From Methanolobus halotolerans (GTDB lineage: Archaea > Halobacteriota > Methanosarcinia > Methanosarcinales > Methanosarcinaceae), in contig NZ_PGGK01000004.1 of assembly GCF_004745425.1 (NCBI RefSeq), positions 1-64,000 of the forward strand: a stretch of DNA of 64,000 nucleotides, in the 5' to 3' direction. This document shows positions 1 through 9,401 of the stretch, in pieces; positions within the stretch are counted from its first letter, which is position 1, and each line of letters opens with the position of its first letter. The translations under genes were made by a program, and so were the position numbers. The notes under the pieces are model-generated. The model had not been told where the DNA came from. It saw only the letters and a program-made list of their open reading frames with translations, and made no database searches.

Positions 1-744
1 AATGGCAATAGCCCTGTTTGTGTCTTTTGCAGTTTGAACGATCGATTTAGTTATGCAGTGGTTGATATCTTTTTTAAAGCGTCTTTCGTTACCACTTATT
101 TTCTTGAGATGCCTTTTAGCAGAGCGGGTTCCTACACTTTGAAGTTTTGCTTTGAGATTTGAGTAACGTTGTCTTACTTCCGTGCATTTCTTCCCGGAAA
201 ATATTTCACCATCTGAGGTTGTGGCTATGTTAACTATTCCCATGTCAACTCCTATGACTCCTTGAGGGTCTATCGGGTTTGCATCAGGAACATCCACAAC
301 CACCATGAGATAGAAGATATTGTTATGGTAGATGAGGTCTGCCTGTCCTCTTACTCTTTGCATGTTGAGTTGACGATATTCTCCGTATTTTATAGTAATA
401 CGTTCTCTACCTCCAAGTGTCAGGATTGAGATTTCATCGGTTGACTTGAAGGTTAATATTCTCTGGTCATAGACTACTGCACCATGTTTTTTGAATCCAT
501 GTTGACAAGTTTTATCTATTTTGTAGGATTCTGCTACTTTACCCACTGCTCTAACTACCATTTGAGAAGAAAGGTTGAATTTATCCCTTATTTCGTAGTA
601 TGCGACTTTGTGGATTGCTACTTTTCCGAAAGTGTGATTAGTCCATGCAATGTTAGAAATATAGTTACATGCTTCATTGAAGCGTTCCATAGTTTCCAAT
701 AAGGACCTATGCTGATATTGATCAGGATATAATTTCACTTTCAT
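1..744 (-). CDS. tnpB: IS200/IS605-family TnpB-like RNA-guided endonuclease (partial, 3' end outside window)
   Basis: The reading frame is open for 248 codons from the ATG at 744 down to base 1 and leaves the window, so only the N-terminal part is visible. The segment around residues 155-185 reads GVIGVDMGIVNIATTSDGE, the RuvC-I motif of TnpB/OrfB proteins with its first catalytic Asp. It is preceded by the usual beta-rich N-terminal domain and followed by a basic helical stretch (KKISGNERRFKKDINH). Family knowledge: TnpB is the reprogrammable nuclease of IS200/IS605 and IS1341-type elements and uses an omegaRNA from the element's 3' end, which here lies off the window. No TnpA is visible upstream, so this may be a tnpB-only element. 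The frame has no stop or shift in the visible part. Confidence 0.9.
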   Translation of the reverse strand, partial: MKVKLYPDQYQHRSLLETMERFNEACNYISNIAWTNHTFGKVAIHKVAYYEIRDKFNLSSQMVVRAVGKVAESYKIDKTCQHGFKKHGAVVYDQRILTFKSTDEISILTLGGRERITIKYGEYRQLNMQRVRGQADLIYHNNIFYLMVVVDVPDANPIDPQGVIGVDMGIVNIATTSDGEIFSGKKCTEVRQRYSNLKAKLQSVGTRSAKRHLKKISGNERRFKKDINHCITKSIVQTAKDTNRAIAI

Positions 745-813
745 AGTTAGAAGCATACATAGAACATATGCATCTATACCATATATATTTTTGTTAAGAA
801 TTGACGCATTCCT

Positions 814-833
814 CCACCGTTTAAAAACGGTGG
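814..833 (-). repeat. Subterminal hairpin of the IS200/IS605-type element (tnpB 5' side)
   Basis: CCACCGT and ACGGTGG form a perfect 7-bp stem with a 6-nt loop (821-826), 70 bases upstream of tnpB. Elements of this group are mobilised as single strands and carry imperfect hairpins near both ends, so this is the probable left-end hairpin. The exact element boundary and target site cannot be set from one end. The rest of 745-977 is AT-rich and shows no gene. Confidence 0.6.
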
Positions 834-977
834 TCTCCTGCTCTAGTTCAGATGAACTTTTTGTGGCAAAGTTACGTCAAAATTGCCACATTTGCTTATT
901 TTAATCGGGTAATTTAGAACAGTACGCTGATATATATCAGTGACAGATTGCTGAAAGATACACGAACATTGAAATAA

Positions 978-2705
978 ATGCATAAATATATATTAAACTT
1001 GTATGTATTTTACATAATGCATTGTTCCTGCGTAAGGGAAAATCCTAACCTGATAAACAGAAGTGCCAACTTTAATGCAATCCTCAGATGTCTTGTATTG
1101 GCATCTATCCTGTTACTGCTGGTGCCCACCGCCCTTGCAGACAACCCCGGTACTATTATAAAAGTAGGTGTTTTCCAGAGTGAGCCCCTTGTCATTATTG
1201 AACAAAGAGGAGAAGTGACAGGGCCCTATGCATACATACTGGAAACAATTGCAGAGAATGAAGAATGGGAATTAAACTACATTCAGGGTTCATGGGAAGA
1301 GAACCTTGAAAGACTGGAGAACAATGAAATTGACATCCTGATAGCTGTCCCCTATTCACCGGTATCGGATGAAAGGTATACCCTCACAAGCGAAGGCATT
1401 ACCACAATATGGGGCATTGCCTATACACATAAGGGTTCCGGCATAAGTTCCATAAAGGACCTCAGGGGAAAGAGGATAGCTGTTGATGGTTCGGATATGT
1501 TCTACACGGACCTGAATGCCAGTCTTACCAGTACAAATACAAATTATCAGTTTGTGGAAGTAGACAGTTACAGGGAAGTACTTGAGCTGGTAGACCAGAA
1601 GCAGGCTGATGTGGGAATCGTTTCAAACTTATATGGGGATACTTTTGAGGATGAATATGCCATATCCAGAATGTCCTTAGTAATAGCTCCTACTGAAATG
1701 GTCTTTGCTCTGCCTAAGAACGCAAGCATACAAATGGTCGAAACCATCGACTTAAGTGTCAAAGAATTAAAAGAGGATGCTGGATATATTTCCTATTTTC
1801 CTCAAAACAGCCAGCTCACACACATCAATACCTGGGAAAGTCCCACCTGGCTCACACTCACAGTAGGCATAGGTGGTGGCCTCCTTCTACTTTTCATAAT
1901 TCTGAGTTTTGTTCTGAAAAATAAAGTAGAGACAAAGACATCGGAACTTAACTCAAAGAATCAGGAGCTGGAGGTACAAGTAAGAGAAAGGCTGGCTGCT
2001 GAGAAGAAACTGAAATTATACTTTGCCCAGCTCAAACATTCCAACGAGTTAAAGGACCTTTTTACAGATATTCTCAGGCATGATCTGATAAATCCTGCCA
2101 CCGTGATAAAAGGATACGTGGAATACCTTCTCGAGGATGAAGAAAATGTACAGAGGACCACAGCTCTGAAGGCGATCGAGAGGAATAACCTGAAACTTAT
2201 AGAAATGATCGAGAATGCAGCAAATCTTGCCAAGTTGGAAAGTGTTGAAGAACTGAGTTTTGAAGAGATGGATATAGGCAATATCATAGAGGAAGTTGTG
2301 CAGAACCTTCAGCCCAGGGCTGATGAGAAACAAATTAAGATAGAGTTCAGGCCGGGAGGAGATTATCCTGCAAAGGTAAATAAAATAATAGAAGAAGTAT
2401 TCTCCAATCTCATTGCAAACAGTATAAAGTACTCATCCGAAGGAACCATCATCGAAGTAGTCGTGTCCAGGTGGAACAACAATGGATGGAAAGTATCAAT
2501 TATAGACGAGGGTGAGGGCATTTCAGATCATGACAAGCCCCTGATATTCAATCGCTTCGAACGTGCAGGGAAACTGAATATTAAAGGATCAGGATTAGGG
2601 CTGGCTATCGTAAAGCGTATCGTGGAACTGCATGAGGGCGATGTCGGTGTAAAAGACAAGCCTTCAGGAAAAGGAAGTGTTTTCTGGGTCACATTTCATC
2701 AGTGA
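978..2705 (+). CDS. Membrane sensor histidine kinase with SBP_bac_3-like extracellular sensor
   Basis: A 575-residue protein. A hydrophobic segment near residues 35-54 ends in a signal-peptidase-like ALA, then a periplasmic-binding-protein type 3 domain spans about 60-285, as in amino-acid receptors and BvgS-type kinases. One transmembrane helix (about 293-315) leads to a coiled coil and the kinase core. The H-box is LRHDLINPA, the HDLxNP form common in methanogen kinases; the N-box is around FSNLIANSIKY; G boxes are DEGEGIS and GSGLGLAI. It should sense a small solute outside the cell and autophosphorylate on His. No response regulator adjoins it. The start is uncertain: the ATG at 1017 would still keep the signal segment, and neither start has a clear ribosome site. 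Confidence 0.85.
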   Translation: MHKYILNLYVFYIMHCSCVRENPNLINRSANFNAILRCLVLASILLLLVPTALADNPGTIIKVGVFQSEPLVIIEQRGEVTGPYAYILETIAENEEWELNYIQGSWEENLERLENNEIDILIAVPYSPVSDERYTLTSEGITTIWGIAYTHKGSGISSIKDLRGKRIAVDGSDMFYTDLNASLTSTNTNYQFVEVDSYREVLELVDQKQADVGIVSNLYGDTFEDEYAISRMSLVIAPTEMVFALPKNASIQMVETIDLSVKELKEDAGYISYFPQNSQLTHINTWESPTWLTLTVGIGGGLLLLFIILSFVLKNKVETKTSELNSKNQELEVQVRERLAAEKKLKLYFAQLKHSNELKDLFTDILRHDLINPATVIKGYVEYLLEDEENVQRTTALKAIERNNLKLIEMIENAANLAKLESVEELSFEEMDIGNIIEEVVQNLQPRADEKQIKIEFRPGGDYPAKVNKIIEEVFSNLIANSIKYSSEGTIIEVVVSRWNNNGWKVSIIDEGEGISDHDKPLIFNRFERAGKLNIKGSGLGLAIVKRIVELHEGDVGVKDKPSGKGSVFWVTFHQ

Positions 2706-2720
2706 GATCCAGCATATATT

Positions 2721-3518
2721 TCAGTAGAGATCGGCCCTTCTGTCCTTTAGAACAGTTATCACTTCCCTGACACCTGATGTTTCTGCCGTATCCACATCAT
2801 ATATCAGGATAGACTCCTCTTCTCCTGCTTTCACTTTTATTTCACCCGAAGCATCAACTATCATGGAAGTTCCGAAAAAGGAAGTGTCAGGATCACTGCC
2901 TGTGCGGTTGCAGGCAACATGTGGCATCTGGTTCTCTATTGCCCTTGCCCTGACAAGTGTCTGCCACAGTTCCCGCCGGGGTTTGGGGAATTCGGCAATG
3001 GTTACAAGAATGTCAGCACCCATCAGGGAAAGTTTCCTTGCCACCTCAGGAAACCTTAGTTCATAGCATATCTGAAGACCGATAGTAATGTCTTTACTTT
3101 GCAGCTTTATAGGAGAAATAACATTACCCGGAGTGAAATATTGCTTTTCCTTGTTGAAAGGGTGAGTTTTCCGGTAGGTACCTGTGATGACTCCGGCCTC
3201 TATGCAAAAACCCAGATTGAAATATTTCGTTCCTTCTTCTGATGATTCGCTCTCAATGACAGAAGATACAATGATACATCCATTTGTCCTGCTAAGGTCC
3301 GAAAGCAATTCTAATGTCGGGCCGTCCCTGGCCTCAGATGAATCAGACATATGTTCATAGCAAAAACCTGTGGAGAATACTTCTGGTAATACTATTATCT
3401 CAGCACCCTCTGAGACTGCCCGCCCGATCATGGAAAGGGCTTTTTCGATATTCTTCTCTTTCCGGCAGAGACAGATATCGGTCTGGATGCAGGCAATTCG
3501 CACTTTGGTCATAGGCAA
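2721..3518 (-). CDS. Carbon-nitrogen hydrolase (nitrilase/omega-amidase family)
   Basis: 265 residues, the usual size of a single-domain nitrilase-superfamily enzyme. The Glu-Lys-Cys triad is visible: Glu in VLPEVFSTGF, Lys in YRKTHPFNKE and Cys in LQICYELRFPE. The last motif and overall length resemble omega-amidase/NIT2-like members, which hydrolyse amides of short dicarboxylic acids, but the substrate cannot be read from the sequence. The protein is probably cytosolic because no signal segment is present. It converges on the histidine kinase at 2705 and lies 25 bases downstream of the regulator gene ending at 3543, so it may share that transcript. The Met at residue 3 is an alternative start. 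Confidence 0.85.
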   Translation of the reverse strand: MPMTKVRIACIQTDICLCRKEKNIEKALSMIGRAVSEGAEIIVLPEVFSTGFCYEHMSDSSEARDGPTLELLSDLSRTNGCIIVSSVIESESSEEGTKYFNLGFCIEAGVITGTYRKTHPFNKEKQYFTPGNVISPIKLQSKDITIGLQICYELRFPEVARKLSLMGADILVTIAEFPKPRRELWQTLVRARAIENQMPHVACNRTGSDPDTSFFGTSMIVDASGEIKVKAGEEESILIYDVDTAETSGVREVITVLKDRRADLY

Positions 3519-3542
3519 TGTTCCGTCTTTTGGTTCTCAGCT

Positions 3543-4160
3543 TTATCCGAAGTCGGCAATAGTTGTCCTCTTAGTTCTGGGAGTAAGACCACTCATGTCC
3601 AGGGACAACCTGAGCATCTTTACCAGTAAACAGTTGGCATCTTTGATAATATCACTGCTCATCAGATCTGCCTCATATGCAGGATCAGCAGGGGGTATAA
3701 TTATCTTTGTTATGCCTGAGATATATTCCCTGATGTTTTCATTACGTGATTCTCTTATCATATGTCCGGGACGGGAAAGATAATCACTTATATTCTTGGA
3801 GGTAAAACCCATTTTGAGAAGTTCCTCTTTGAAAACAGGCCTGTCAAGTATGCTGGTAATAACATATACGGTAAGAGGTAAACCGACATTCTGGTCAAAA
3901 TGTTTTATTTCCCTGGCAATCAATGCATATACATCGGCCTGTGGATGATCCTCTTTTCCATCGATCATTTTATACACTTTGGATGGCGGGATGTTAACTT
4001 CATCAAGTATCTTCATATCCCTGAGAGCACGCAGATAACCGGTCATTACCAGTCGATGTTCATTTACACCGATCTCTTTCAACTCTCGGGTAATGGCGCT
4101 TATAGAAAGCTGTTTACCTTCCAGAATTTGATTTATACTAGAATGGAGATTTTCGGGCAT
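3543..4160 (-). CDS. Conserved archaeal protein, probable winged-helix regulator
   Basis: 205 residues, soluble. I do not recognise a named family. The N-terminal 60 residues (ISAITRELKEIGVNEHRLVMTGYLRALRDMKIL, shown here in part) have the helix pattern of a winged helix, followed by a short beta hairpin with IPPSKVYKM. The remaining part is helical and has no obvious ligand motif; it ends in a basic segment containing TPRTKRTT. It lies upstream of the nitrilase-family gene in the same direction and is divergent from deoxyhypusine synthase across a 327-base gap. Regulator is an inference from the fold pattern only. Confidence 0.5.
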   Translation of the reverse strand: MPENLHSSINQILEGKQLSISAITRELKEIGVNEHRLVMTGYLRALRDMKILDEVNIPPSKVYKMIDGKEDHPQADVYALIAREIKHFDQNVGLPLTVYVITSILDRPVFKEELLKMGFTSKNISDYLSRPGHMIRESRNENIREYISGITKIIIPPADPAYEADLMSSDIIKDANCLLVKMLRLSLDMSGLTPRTKRTTIADFG

Positions 4161-4487
4161 GTTTTTCTAGCACCAGTATTGATAACAAACTTGGATAAAC
4201 CTATCGGTTAAATTTTTTTCAAAACTGAAGATGAGGTAATTATAAGAACAATAACTTACATTAAAGACAAATCCTGTTGGCTTATTTAGCTAAGAAAAAC
4301 AGGAAATGATAATCTTACTGGTGATGTTTTTTTATGATTTGGTCCATAGAGGCATCTGGAAGTTATCTGGAACTGACTCATTTAAGTATGAGGATACAAA
4401 TCAATTCATATATACATACCTGTCGGCAGATTTGATATTGCTGAACCATCAGATGAATCAGATACGGAGATCATTGGAGAAAACCAG
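4161..4487. promoter_or_regulatory. Divergent intergenic region before deoxyhypusine synthase
   Basis: This 327-base AT-rich gap separates two divergent genes and must hold both promoters. A TATA-like CATATATACATA lies near 4408-4419, about 70 bases before the dys start, and GGAG at 4473-4476 could be its ribosome site. An inverted repeat CCTGTT (4273-4278) / AACAGG (4298-4303) sits midway and could be an operator or a terminator. An open frame starting at 4306 crosses into dys and has no support. Confidence 0.4.
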
Positions 4488-5513
4488 ATGCACGTACACA
4501 ATTTCACCAAAACGCCCACCAAGCCCGTGGAAGTTATTGACAGATCCATAAGTGAATTAACCGATGCCATGCAATACACCGGATTCCAGGGGAGGAAACT
4601 CGCAGAATCCGTGAAGGTATGGGAGAATATGTTAAAAGATGACGGAACTACCATTTTCATGGGACTGAGCGGAGCCATGGTGCCTGCAGGAATGCGTAAT
4701 GTAGTAAAATACCTCATCGAGAATCACATGATAGACTGTCTTGTGAGCACCGGCGCAAACATCTTCCATGACTGCCACGAAGCCCTGGGCCTGAAACATT
4801 ATGTGGGTTCACATCTTGCAAACGATGAAGAGCTCTTTGGACATGGAATCGACAGAATATATGATGTGTTCGCGTATGAGGGCGAGTTCAGAGATACCGA
4901 TCATTTCATTGCCAATTTTGCAAAGCAACATAATGGTAAGAGTTATTCATCCCGCGAGTTCATACGTCTCCTGGGTAAGGAAATATCTGAAAAAGGTAAC
5001 ACGGATTCGATAATTGCAAGTGCTTACCTGAACAATATCCCTGTATTCATACCCGCTCTTTGTGACAGTTCCATCGGAATCGGACTGACCATTGCAAGAA
5101 GAAACGGCATAAACATCAATATCGATCAGATAAAGGATGTTGATGAGATCACCCGGATGGTTGAAGCATCTGCTAAGACAGGTGTTATATATGTCGGAGG
5201 CGGCGTTCCGAAGAATTTCATCCAGCAAACAGAAGTCGTTGCATCTATTATGGGACATGACGTTGCAGGACATGAGTATGCGATACAGTTCACTGCGGAT
5301 TCCCCTCACTGGGGAGGACTTTCCGGATGCACTTTTGATGAAGCGGTTTCATGGGGGAAGATTGCAAAGGAAGCTAAGAAGGTGCAGGTATTCGTAGATG
5401 CGACCATTGCGCTTCCGATAGTGATCCATGCACTTCATGAGAAAACAAACGCCCACAAACGAAACATTCCTTGCTTTGAGTGGACTGAGGGCGGGATAGA
5501 TTTACATTTTTGA
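4488..5513 (+). CDS. dys: Deoxyhypusine synthase
   Basis: 341 residues, NAD-dependent enzyme that moves the aminobutyl group of spermidine to a lysine of translation factor aIF5A, the first step of hypusine formation. The sequence aligns by eye with the family: FMGLSGAMVPAGMR near the N terminus, STGANIFHD, then the NAD-binding and active-site region. The catalytic Lys is in IYVGGGVPKNF (about residue 245). The C-terminal GGLSGCTFDEAVSWGK is also characteristic. Length fits archaeal enzymes. It stands alone on the plus strand with its own promoter region upstream; the start ATG follows a weak GGAG. Confidence 0.93.
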   Translation: MHVHNFTKTPTKPVEVIDRSISELTDAMQYTGFQGRKLAESVKVWENMLKDDGTTIFMGLSGAMVPAGMRNVVKYLIENHMIDCLVSTGANIFHDCHEALGLKHYVGSHLANDEELFGHGIDRIYDVFAYEGEFRDTDHFIANFAKQHNGKSYSSREFIRLLGKEISEKGNTDSIIASAYLNNIPVFIPALCDSSIGIGLTIARRNGININIDQIKDVDEITRMVEASAKTGVIYVGGGVPKNFIQQTEVVASIMGHDVAGHEYAIQFTADSPHWGGLSGCTFDEAVSWGKIAKEAKKVQVFVDATIALPIVIHALHEKTNAHKRNIPCFEWTEGGIDLHF

Positions 5514-5665
5514 AAAAGTATGAAAACAAAACACATTTATTTATCAAAAGCCAATATTATAGGTACTAAATTACATTTATTTGGGCAAGCGACATCTCCC
5601 ACATAGAACAACATACGGCGTGTTCCAAATGTGGTCATTACAGGTCCATAATATGAGGTAATTAA

Positions 5666-6178
5666 ATGAGTAAACGAACAAGAATTATTAATGACCCCTC
5701 TGAACTCGTACCTCTGCTTCAAGTTTTTGGATCAAAGAGACATAAAAAAGTTTTTGATGAGTTACTTAATCTATGGATGACCAAGGGCGATCTGGAAGAG
5801 GTATTAGGCGCTGATGTCACACCCAGCATCAATATACTCAAAAAGAGCGGACTTATAGAAAGTCAGTGGCATATGCCGGAACCGGGAAAAACGCCTGAGA
5901 AGGAATATCGTACTTCATACTCAAAGGTGCAGACAAATTTTCAATGTACCTTTGAGGATATGAGTGATATAATCATGTTGACTTTCATGCCATATGAAGA
6001 AGTAAAAGACATCATAGAAGAACTTGAAAATCTTGTAGAGCAGGGAAACAACTCGATGAGCAGCCTTACAAGGGCATTGAACAAGAGTCCTTTGTACATA
6101 CGTGCTGTTGCCAGACGTTCCGACAAACTGTCAGTGATGGGACAGAGGCTAAAGTTAATGGATGAGGAAAAGGAATGA
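5666..6178 (+). CDS. ArsR-like winged-helix transcriptional regulator
   Basis: 170 residues. The first 75 residues form an ArsR-like winged helix (FGSKRHKKVFDELL, then the recognition region VTPSINILKKSGLIES). The C-terminal half is a helical domain, probably for dimerisation or an unidentified signal. There is no cysteine pair for metal sensing, so a metal sensor is unlikely. Its last four bases overlap the start of the next regulator gene (ATGA), so the two are translationally coupled and likely act together. The promoter region 5514-5665 contains an AT-rich TATA-like CATTTATTTATC. Confidence 0.75.
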   Translation: MSKRTRIINDPSELVPLLQVFGSKRHKKVFDELLNLWMTKGDLEEVLGADVTPSINILKKSGLIESQWHMPEPGKTPEKEYRTSYSKVQTNFQCTFEDMSDIIMLTFMPYEEVKDIIEELENLVEQGNNSMSSLTRALNKSPLYIRAVARRSDKLSVMGQRLKLMDEEKE

Positions 6179-6963
6179 TAGAGCTCCTTCATAGCAAAAG
6201 TGGCATAACCAAGTTCCAGATACTGATAGAAGTGGCTGCGCACCAGCCGAATGTAAGGCAGAAGGAGATAGCTGAAAAGATAGGCGTCACCCCCCAGGCA
6301 GTTTCCGAGTACATCAAAGAACTTGTGGCCGAAGGGCACATCTATTCGGAAGGAAGGGTCCGCTATCGCATTACTAAACAGGGAGTGGAATGGGTACTTG
6401 AGAACGCCAATGACATGAAACGTTATGCCCGCTATGTGATGAGCGACATCATAAGCCACGTCTCAACCTGGACTGCCATAGCTGAAGAAGACCTTGAGAA
6501 AGGCACGAAGGTTTACCTTAAAATGAGGGAAGGACTCCTGTACGTAGGAACGCAAGAGGTGACAAGCGCTTCAGGTACTACGATCTCTGATGCCGAGAAT
6601 GAGGAGGACGTTGGAGTAACAGACCTTATGGGACTTATTGACCTTGAGAATGCAAGTATAACCATCTGCAGGGTGCCCAGAGTGGAACGTGGAGGGTCTA
6701 AGAATGTTGATCTTGAGCGTCTGAGATCCCTGGCCAGGTCAAAAGCCTATATTGCTACTGTTGGTGTAGAATCCCTTGTTGCTTTGAAAAAAATAGGTCT
6801 TGAGCCAGATGTGATGTTCGGTGCCAAGGAATCTGTTATCGAAGCAGCATACCATGGATTGTCTTCCCTGGTGCTGGCCATCGATGAGGAAGTACCCATC
6901 ATCCTGAGCCGACTTGAAGCAGAGAATCTGGAATATGAGCTTGTTGATCTGAGTATACAGTAA
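6175..6963 (+). CDS. MarR-like winged-helix regulator with C-terminal sensor domain
   Basis: 262 residues. The N terminus is a clear winged helix: RQKEIAEKIGVTPQAVSEY is the helix-turn-helix and GRVRYRITKQG the wing. Residues about 100-262 form an alpha/beta domain with conserved-looking segments around GLLYVGT, GVTDLMGLIDL and TVGVESLVALKK, which may bind a small molecule. This architecture is common in methanogens as an uncharacterised regulator; I do not assign a name. The start ATG overlaps the stop of the ArsR-like gene. Confidence 0.7.
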   Translation: MIELLHSKSGITKFQILIEVAAHQPNVRQKEIAEKIGVTPQAVSEYIKELVAEGHIYSEGRVRYRITKQGVEWVLENANDMKRYARYVMSDIISHVSTWTAIAEEDLEKGTKVYLKMREGLLYVGTQEVTSASGTTISDAENEEDVGVTDLMGLIDLENASITICRVPRVERGGSKNVDLERLRSLARSKAYIATVGVESLVALKKIGLEPDVMFGAKESVIEAAYHGLSSLVLAIDEEVPIILSRLEAENLEYELVDLSIQ

Positions 6964-7005
6964 AGGACGTATTATAAAGGATTAGTAGAAGGGATTACGA
7001 TAACA

Positions 7006-7533
7006 TTGAGATGTATTCTTATTTCTGACACACATATTGAAGAAGGAAGCATTCCGCAGTATCTGTCTGCAATCATAGAGGATTATGATCTTATAGTGCA
7101 CGCCGGGGATTTTACCTCCCTTGATTTTTACAAAGCCCTTGATTCCACCGGAAAGCTAAGAGCAGTACACGGAAATGCGGATCAGGATGAACTGAAAGGA
7201 TTACTGCCGGAAGAGCTGGTCTTTGAGATCGAAGGAGTAAAAATAGGAGTAGTTCACCAGGGGGCTCTTTCTGTTGTTGATATGACACCCATGAAGTACA
7301 AGGCACTTGAAATGGGCGTGGATGTACTTGTTTTTGGTCATCTGCACAGGCCCATTATAGAAAAGAGTGATGTACTTCTGATCTGTCCCGGCTCACCAAG
7401 CAAGCCAAGGATGTCAGACCCCTGTGCAGTGGAACTCGTGATAGAGAATGGTTCAATAAACGCGAAGCTGATAGAGATTGAAGGACAATCGTGCAGCTAC
7501 GTTGATTTCTCGAGGAAACTCGGGGAAAAATAA
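7006..7533 (+). CDS. YfcE/MJ0936-type metallophosphoesterase
   Basis: 175 residues of a calcineurin-like phosphodiesterase. Metal-binding motifs are visible in order: SDTH (residues 6-9), HAGDF, HGNAD and, near the C terminus, VFGHLHRP. Members such as MJ0936 hydrolyse phosphodiester model substrates with Mn or Ni; the physiological substrate is unknown. The start is TTG at 7006, preceded by GGGATT; the nearby ATG at 7011 is out of frame. It lies 42 bases after the regulator pair and may be read with it. Confidence 0.85.
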   Translation: MRCILISDTHIEEGSIPQYLSAIIEDYDLIVHAGDFTSLDFYKALDSTGKLRAVHGNADQDELKGLLPEELVFEIEGVKIGVVHQGALSVVDMTPMKYKALEMGVDVLVFGHLHRPIIEKSDVLLICPGSPSKPRMSDPCAVELVIENGSINAKLIEIEGQSCSYVDFSRKLGEK

Positions 7534-7547
7534 AAAAGTATCTTGAT

Positions 7548-7781
7548 CTATTCCTTTCCATTTACAGTTTCTGTTTTGAACATTACGCTCATGCCTTTCA
7601 GAGTGATCAGAACCTTGTCACTAAAATGGACAATCTCATCCAGTTCTACATTGTCGCTCCAGTCATATACATAGTCATAGGCACCCTGGATCGGTTTGAA
7701 GCCCAGGGACATAAGACTCCTGTGTACTTCCGAAGGCATGGCACCTTCACTACTATACCAGAGTAGGAGATAGGTTTTCAT
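7548..7781 (-). CDS. Small conserved protein of unknown function
   Basis: 77 residues with an ACT-like or ferredoxin-fold feel (beta strand KTYLLLWYSS, helix SEVHRSLMSLGF, strands YVYDW and KVLITLKGM), but no family can be named. It converges on the phosphodiesterase gene with a 14-base gap. The ATG at 7781 is preceded by AAGGTGATTAA, a good ribosome binding site, which supports that this short frame is real. Confidence 0.55.
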   Translation of the reverse strand: MKTYLLLWYSSEGAMPSEVHRSLMSLGFKPIQGAYDYVYDWSDNVELDEIVHFSDKVLITLKGMSVMFKTETVNGKE

Positions 7782-7898
7782 TTAATCACCTTCAAATGAT
7801 AGATGATGCAGAAACTTATGACCCTTTTGGTCATTGTTTTGATAACAGGAAAAATGGAAAAAAGTGCATATTTAATGCACCGATAGATTCCAATCTTA

Positions 7899-8465
7899 TC
7901 AAAGTGTCTCTTTCAGCGACTTAAGGGCCTGTGAGACCATCGCATAATAATGTTTTACATCCGGATTGTAGTATTCCTTCGTCTTAACAGCGTCCGGAGA
8001 ATCGCCATCAAGCTCTTTCAGACGCGCCAGGGTATTTTTAGCAGCGTCAACTACCCAGAGATCCCTTGTCTGCCCGTCGACCACAAAGATAGATTCCGGA
8101 CGTACTGAAGTAAGAACATCCCCTTCCCCAGTGGTATAGGTGCTTGGTTTGCCGACAATTGCAACAAAGGCAGGAGTTTCACACTCTGCAAGGATCTGAG
8201 CGGCCTCCGGCTGGTATTGTCCTGCATATATCATGAAGGAACCGGTAGGGTCTATCACCCTGCCACGCCAGTACTCAGAATCACTCCCTATATCTTCTTT
8301 CTCAACCAGTGTACCGATTATGAAAATGCGGTTTACCCTGGCACCGGTCGGTGTAAGTAGATACTGTGGTGCATACTGGTCATCCCCGTCCTTATAGGTC
8401 AGATCAGATTCCCTGAACTCCTGGGCGAAGACCCTCCGTGCAACTTCCCTTGTATAACCTGCCAT
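7899..8465 (-). CDS. RPA-associated protein (RPAP), first copy
   Basis: 188 residues, single OB-fold protein of the COG3390 type that accompanies archaeal replication protein A. Recognisable are VNRIFIIGTLVEKEDIG, WRGRVIDPTGSFMIYAGQYQPEA and FVAIVGKPSTY, matching strands of the fold. Genetic work in haloarchaea links these proteins to RPA in DNA repair. The gene starts directly after the stop of the rpa gene (8466), so they form one operon. A second, longer member is at 13910-14794. Confidence 0.88.
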   Translation of the reverse strand: MAGYTREVARRVFAQEFRESDLTYKDGDDQYAPQYLLTPTGARVNRIFIIGTLVEKEDIGSDSEYWRGRVIDPTGSFMIYAGQYQPEAAQILAECETPAFVAIVGKPSTYTTGEGDVLTSVRPESIFVVDGQTRDLWVVDAAKNTLARLKELDGDSPDAVKTKEYYNPDVKHYYAMVSQALKSLKETL

Positions 8466-9401
8466 TTATACCACCTCTGCAGCATCGATAAGTTCATCCA
8501 GTTTTGCCTGATCGAGAACTGACATTTCATCGATCGAGTCCACCAGAAGGTATCTCTCTATCCGGGAACCGCTGACAGTGTAGTATTTACCAACAAGGGT
8601 CTTTTTCATTTCCTCAAGCACAACACCCTGGTCGAGAGCATCTGCCGCAAGAGAAATTGCGCTCTCAAGCGTTATACCGGTTATCTCCTCTGCAAGGTCT
8701 CTTTTAATAATGGCATCCTGGGTCGTTTCACCGTCATCCAGCACAGCCTTAATTCTGAGATCATAGATACCGTCAACCTTTCCATGCTCCATGCAGGCGC
8801 CCTTTGTGAGGGCCCTGTTGCACTCAGGACACCTTTTTATAAGTCCGGAGCCAGACTGGATATCCACCATGGCACCTGTGAACGTGGCTGTCGATGTTCC
8901 GACTTCCAGATCCTCATCGATGTCTTCAATAGAACTGCTCTTATTGAGATTGACCTGGAACTTACCATTCCATTCATTGATCACAACATTCTTGAAAAGA
9001 TAACTCTTGCCTTCTTCAATATCCGGGAGTTCGGCACTTTCCCATTTTGTGAATTTGATTGCCCCGGTCTCATCTCCGATAAGACCTACCTGCGATATAG
9101 ATTCGTGGGCGTTCTCCCAGAGCTGCACAACTTTGCCTTTTACATTGACCCATTTACCATCAACGTTCAGCTCGGAAACTTTTTTTAGGGGAGATTTTGA
9201 CGGACCTGTATAGAAATTATTACGGGGAATATTGTATTCTTTCAAAAAGTAGTTAACAACACTTCTTCTTGCTTCCTCTTTCGGGACCTTGAACTTATTG
9301 ACCATCTTGTCCAGTCTTTCTTCAATATCCTCGAGAGGGATCTCTACTCCTAATTCCGAAAACTTTGCGTTAATCTCTTGTGAAATCTCTTTCATTTTCA
9401 A
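8466..9401 (-). CDS. Single-stranded DNA-binding replication protein A, two-OB form
   Basis: 311 residues. An N-terminal helical segment (about 1-60) is followed by an OB fold at about 70-160 (VNVKGKVVQLWEN to GDETGAIKFTKWES) and a second one at about 165-300 that carries a zinc ribbon CPEC-x8-CMEH. This is the RPA3/RPA2-like layout known from Methanosarcina, where several RPA proteins coexist. It coats single-stranded DNA in replication and repair. It forms an operon with the RPA-associated gene immediately downstream. A three-OB paralogue is encoded at 14784-16097. Confidence 0.9.
   Translation of the reverse strand: MKMKEISQEINAKFSELGVEIPLEDIEERLDKMVNKFKVPKEEARRSVVNYFLKEYNIPRNNFYTGPSKSPLKKVSELNVDGKWVNVKGKVVQLWENAHESISQVGLIGDETGAIKFTKWESAELPDIEEGKSYLFKNVVINEWNGKFQVNLNKSSSIEDIDEDLEVGTSTATFTGAMVDIQSGSGLIKRCPECNRALTKGACMEHGKVDGIYDLRIKAVLDDGETTQDAIIKRDLAEEITGITLESAISLAADALDQGVVLEEMKKTLVGKYYTVSGSRIERYLLVDSIDEMSVLDQAKLDELIDAAEVV

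Noticed and set aside
4306-4551. 81-codon frame before deoxyhypusine synthase
   Set aside because: Crosses into the dys gene in another frame and holds the dys promoter; no homology seen.
6175-6963. Assignment of this regulator as MreA
   Set aside because: MreA is described as a TrmB-family protein; this one is MarR-like with a different C-terminal domain.
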